Assembly: GCF_051257895.1 (NCBI RefSeq)
Contig: NZ_CP194331.1
Span: forward strand, 620,001-684,000
Length of the DNA: 64,000 bases
DNA from: Gallionella straubiae
GTDB taxonomy: Bacteria > Pseudomonadota > Gammaproteobacteria > Burkholderiales > Gallionellaceae
Direction: 5' to 3'
The notes beneath the pieces were generated by a model. That model was not told the origin of the DNA. It did not search any database and saw nothing but the letters and a program-made list of their open reading frames with translations. How positions within the stretch are numbered: position 1 is the stretch's first letter; each line of letters starts with the position of its first letter. This document shows positions 62,940-64,000 of the stretch, piece after piece. A program made the position numbers and the translations under genes.

Positions 62940-64000
62940 ATGCACCTATCCGACATAAAAACCAAACACGTCACTGAACTCGTTGAAATGGCCGCGGCCA
63001 ATCAGATCGAGAACGCAAACCGGATGCGCAAGCAGGACCTGATGTTCGCCCTGCTGAAAAGCCAGGCGAAAAAGGGCGAGAGCATCTTCGGCGATGGCAC
63101 GCTGGAAATCCTGCCGGATGGCTTCGGCTTCCTGCGCTCGCCGGACACCTCCTATCTGGCGGGACCGGACGACATCTACGTCAGCCCGAGCCAGATCCGC
63201 CGTTTCAACCTGCACACCGGCGACACAATCGACGGTGAGATCCGCACGCCGAAGGACGGCGAGCGCTATGTCGCGCTGGTGAAGGTGGACAAGGTCAACG
63301 GCGAGCCACCCGAAAATGCCAAGAACAAGATCCTGTTCGAGAACCTGACGCCGCTGTTTCCGACCGAGCCGTTGCGCTTGGAGCGCGAAATCAAGGCCGA
63401 AGAGAACATCACAGGCCGTATCATCGACATCGTCGCACCGATCGGCAAGGGACAGCGCGGGCTGCTGGTGGCTTCGCCGAAGTCCGGCAAGACCGTGATG
63501 CTGCAGCACATCGCGCATTCCATCTCGTCTAACAACCCCGATGCGACCCTGATCGTGCTGCTGATCGACGAACGCCCCGAGGAAGTGACCGAGATGACCC
63601 GCACCGTGCGCGGCGAAGTGGTTGCCTCCACCTTCGACGAACCGGCCAGCCGCCACGTGCAGGTTGCGGAGATGGTGCTGGAAAAGGCCAAGCGCCTGGT
63701 CGAACACAAGAAGGACGTCATCATCCTGCTCGACTCCATCACCCGCTTGGCACGCGCCTACAACACCGTGGTGCCCTCTTCCGGCAAAGTGCTGACCGGC
63801 GGCGTGGATGCCAATGCGCTGCATCGCCCCAAGCGCTTCTTCGGCGCGGCGCGCAATATCGAGGAAGGCGGCTCGCTAACCATCATCGCCACCGCACTGG
63901 TCGATACTGGCTCGCGCATGGATGACGTGATCTACGAAGAATTCAAGGGTACCGGCAACATGGAAATCCATCTGGATCGCCGTATGGCCGAGAAGCGCAT
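62940..64000 (+). CDS. rho: Transcription termination factor Rho (5' part, runs off the window)
   Basis: At least 353 codons are visible of about 420. The N-terminal helical bundle begins MHLSDIKTKHVTELVEMAA, followed by the RNA-binding CSD (GFGFLRS, DDIYVSPSQIRRF). The ATPase core shows the P-loop SPKSGKTVMLQ, LLIDERPEEVTEM and LLDSITRLARAYN, and VLTGGVDANAL contributes the Q/R-loop region. The ATG at 62940 matches the family start. It ends at the window edge, not by truncation. Confidence 0.96.
   Translation, partial: MHLSDIKTKHVTELVEMAAANQIENANRMRKQDLMFALLKSQAKKGESIFGDGTLEILPDGFGFLRSPDTSYLAGPDDIYVSPSQIRRFNLHTGDTIDGEIRTPKDGERYVALVKVDKVNGEPPENAKNKILFENLTPLFPTEPLRLEREIKAEENITGRIIDIVAPIGKGQRGLLVASPKSGKTVMLQHIAHSISSNNPDATLIVLLIDERPEEVTEMTRTVRGEVVASTFDEPASRHVQVAEMVLEKAKRLVEHKKDVIILLDSITRLARAYNTVVPSSGKVLTGGVDANALHRPKRFFGAARNIEEGGSLTIIATALVDTGSRMDDVIYEEFKGTGNMEIHLDRRMAEKR

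Overview
The window is a compact, GC-rich proteobacterial chromosome segment. Gene content points to Betaproteobacteria, probably Nitrosomonadales and perhaps a Gallionellaceae-like autotroph: a caa3-type oxidase with a small CtaG-associated protein, an ADP-glucose glycogen pathway fused to an oxidative pentose-phosphate block, a solitary MlaF, XafT at dif, and the bamD/rluD/pgeF and uvrC-pgsA-tRNA neighbourhoods. The genus is an inference; no 16S gene is present.

Layout. 1-5.9 kb: tRNA-Gly, tRNA-Cys, a cytochrome c oxidase operon (ctaC, ctaD, small ORF, ctaG, ctaE), a decayed second tRNA-Cys and tRNA-Leu. 6-26.6 kb: carbon storage and sugar-phosphate oxidation (gnd-zwf-glk-pgl, glgP-glgA, pgi-glgB, glgC-GH57-malQ), interrupted by recQ, an mlaF-like gene and a lone integron gene cassette with its own attC site. 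26.7-28.8 kb: a XerCD dif site, a 2-kb mobile element carrying a XafT-like gene, and a second dif-like site. 28.8-33.8 kb: an operon of TonB-dependent receptor, periplasmic binding protein and hybrid histidine kinase. 33.9-36.8 kb: tRNA-His/Arg/Pro, pgsA, a MITE and uvrC. 37-49.7 kb: mixed accessory and housekeeping genes, an IS3-family element, a DUF262-HNH gene, and remnants of a HicB-like antitoxin and of ligD. 49.8-64 kb: RlmN-like enzyme, frameshifted 3'-5' exonuclease, yebC-family gene, clpB, nadC, a two-component pair, PilZ protein, rluD-pgeF, bamD, Nudix, trxA and the start of rho.

How the genes work together. GlgC, GlgA and GlgB make glycogen from glucose-1-phosphate; GlgP, the GH57 enzyme and MalQ take it apart. 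Glk, Pgi, Zwf, Pgl and Gnd lead the glucose units through the oxidative pentose-phosphate pathway to NADPH. Stored reserve and reducing power are therefore genetically linked.

Most notable observations: (1) a very small IMEX-type element (about 2.03 kb period) at what should be the chromosome terminus, with a XafT-like activator, two excisionase-like proteins, one divergent XerD arm, and a conserved stem-loop just after each dif copy; (2) a single integron cassette with no integrase nearby, encoding a HEPN-motif protein, placed exactly between the 3' ends of glgA and recQ; (3) REP-like palindromes translated in frame inside recQ and the rlmN-like gene; (4) a MITE whose terminal inverted repeat supplies the uvrC stop codon; (5) an MlaF-like ATPase whose H-loop histidine is tyrosine.
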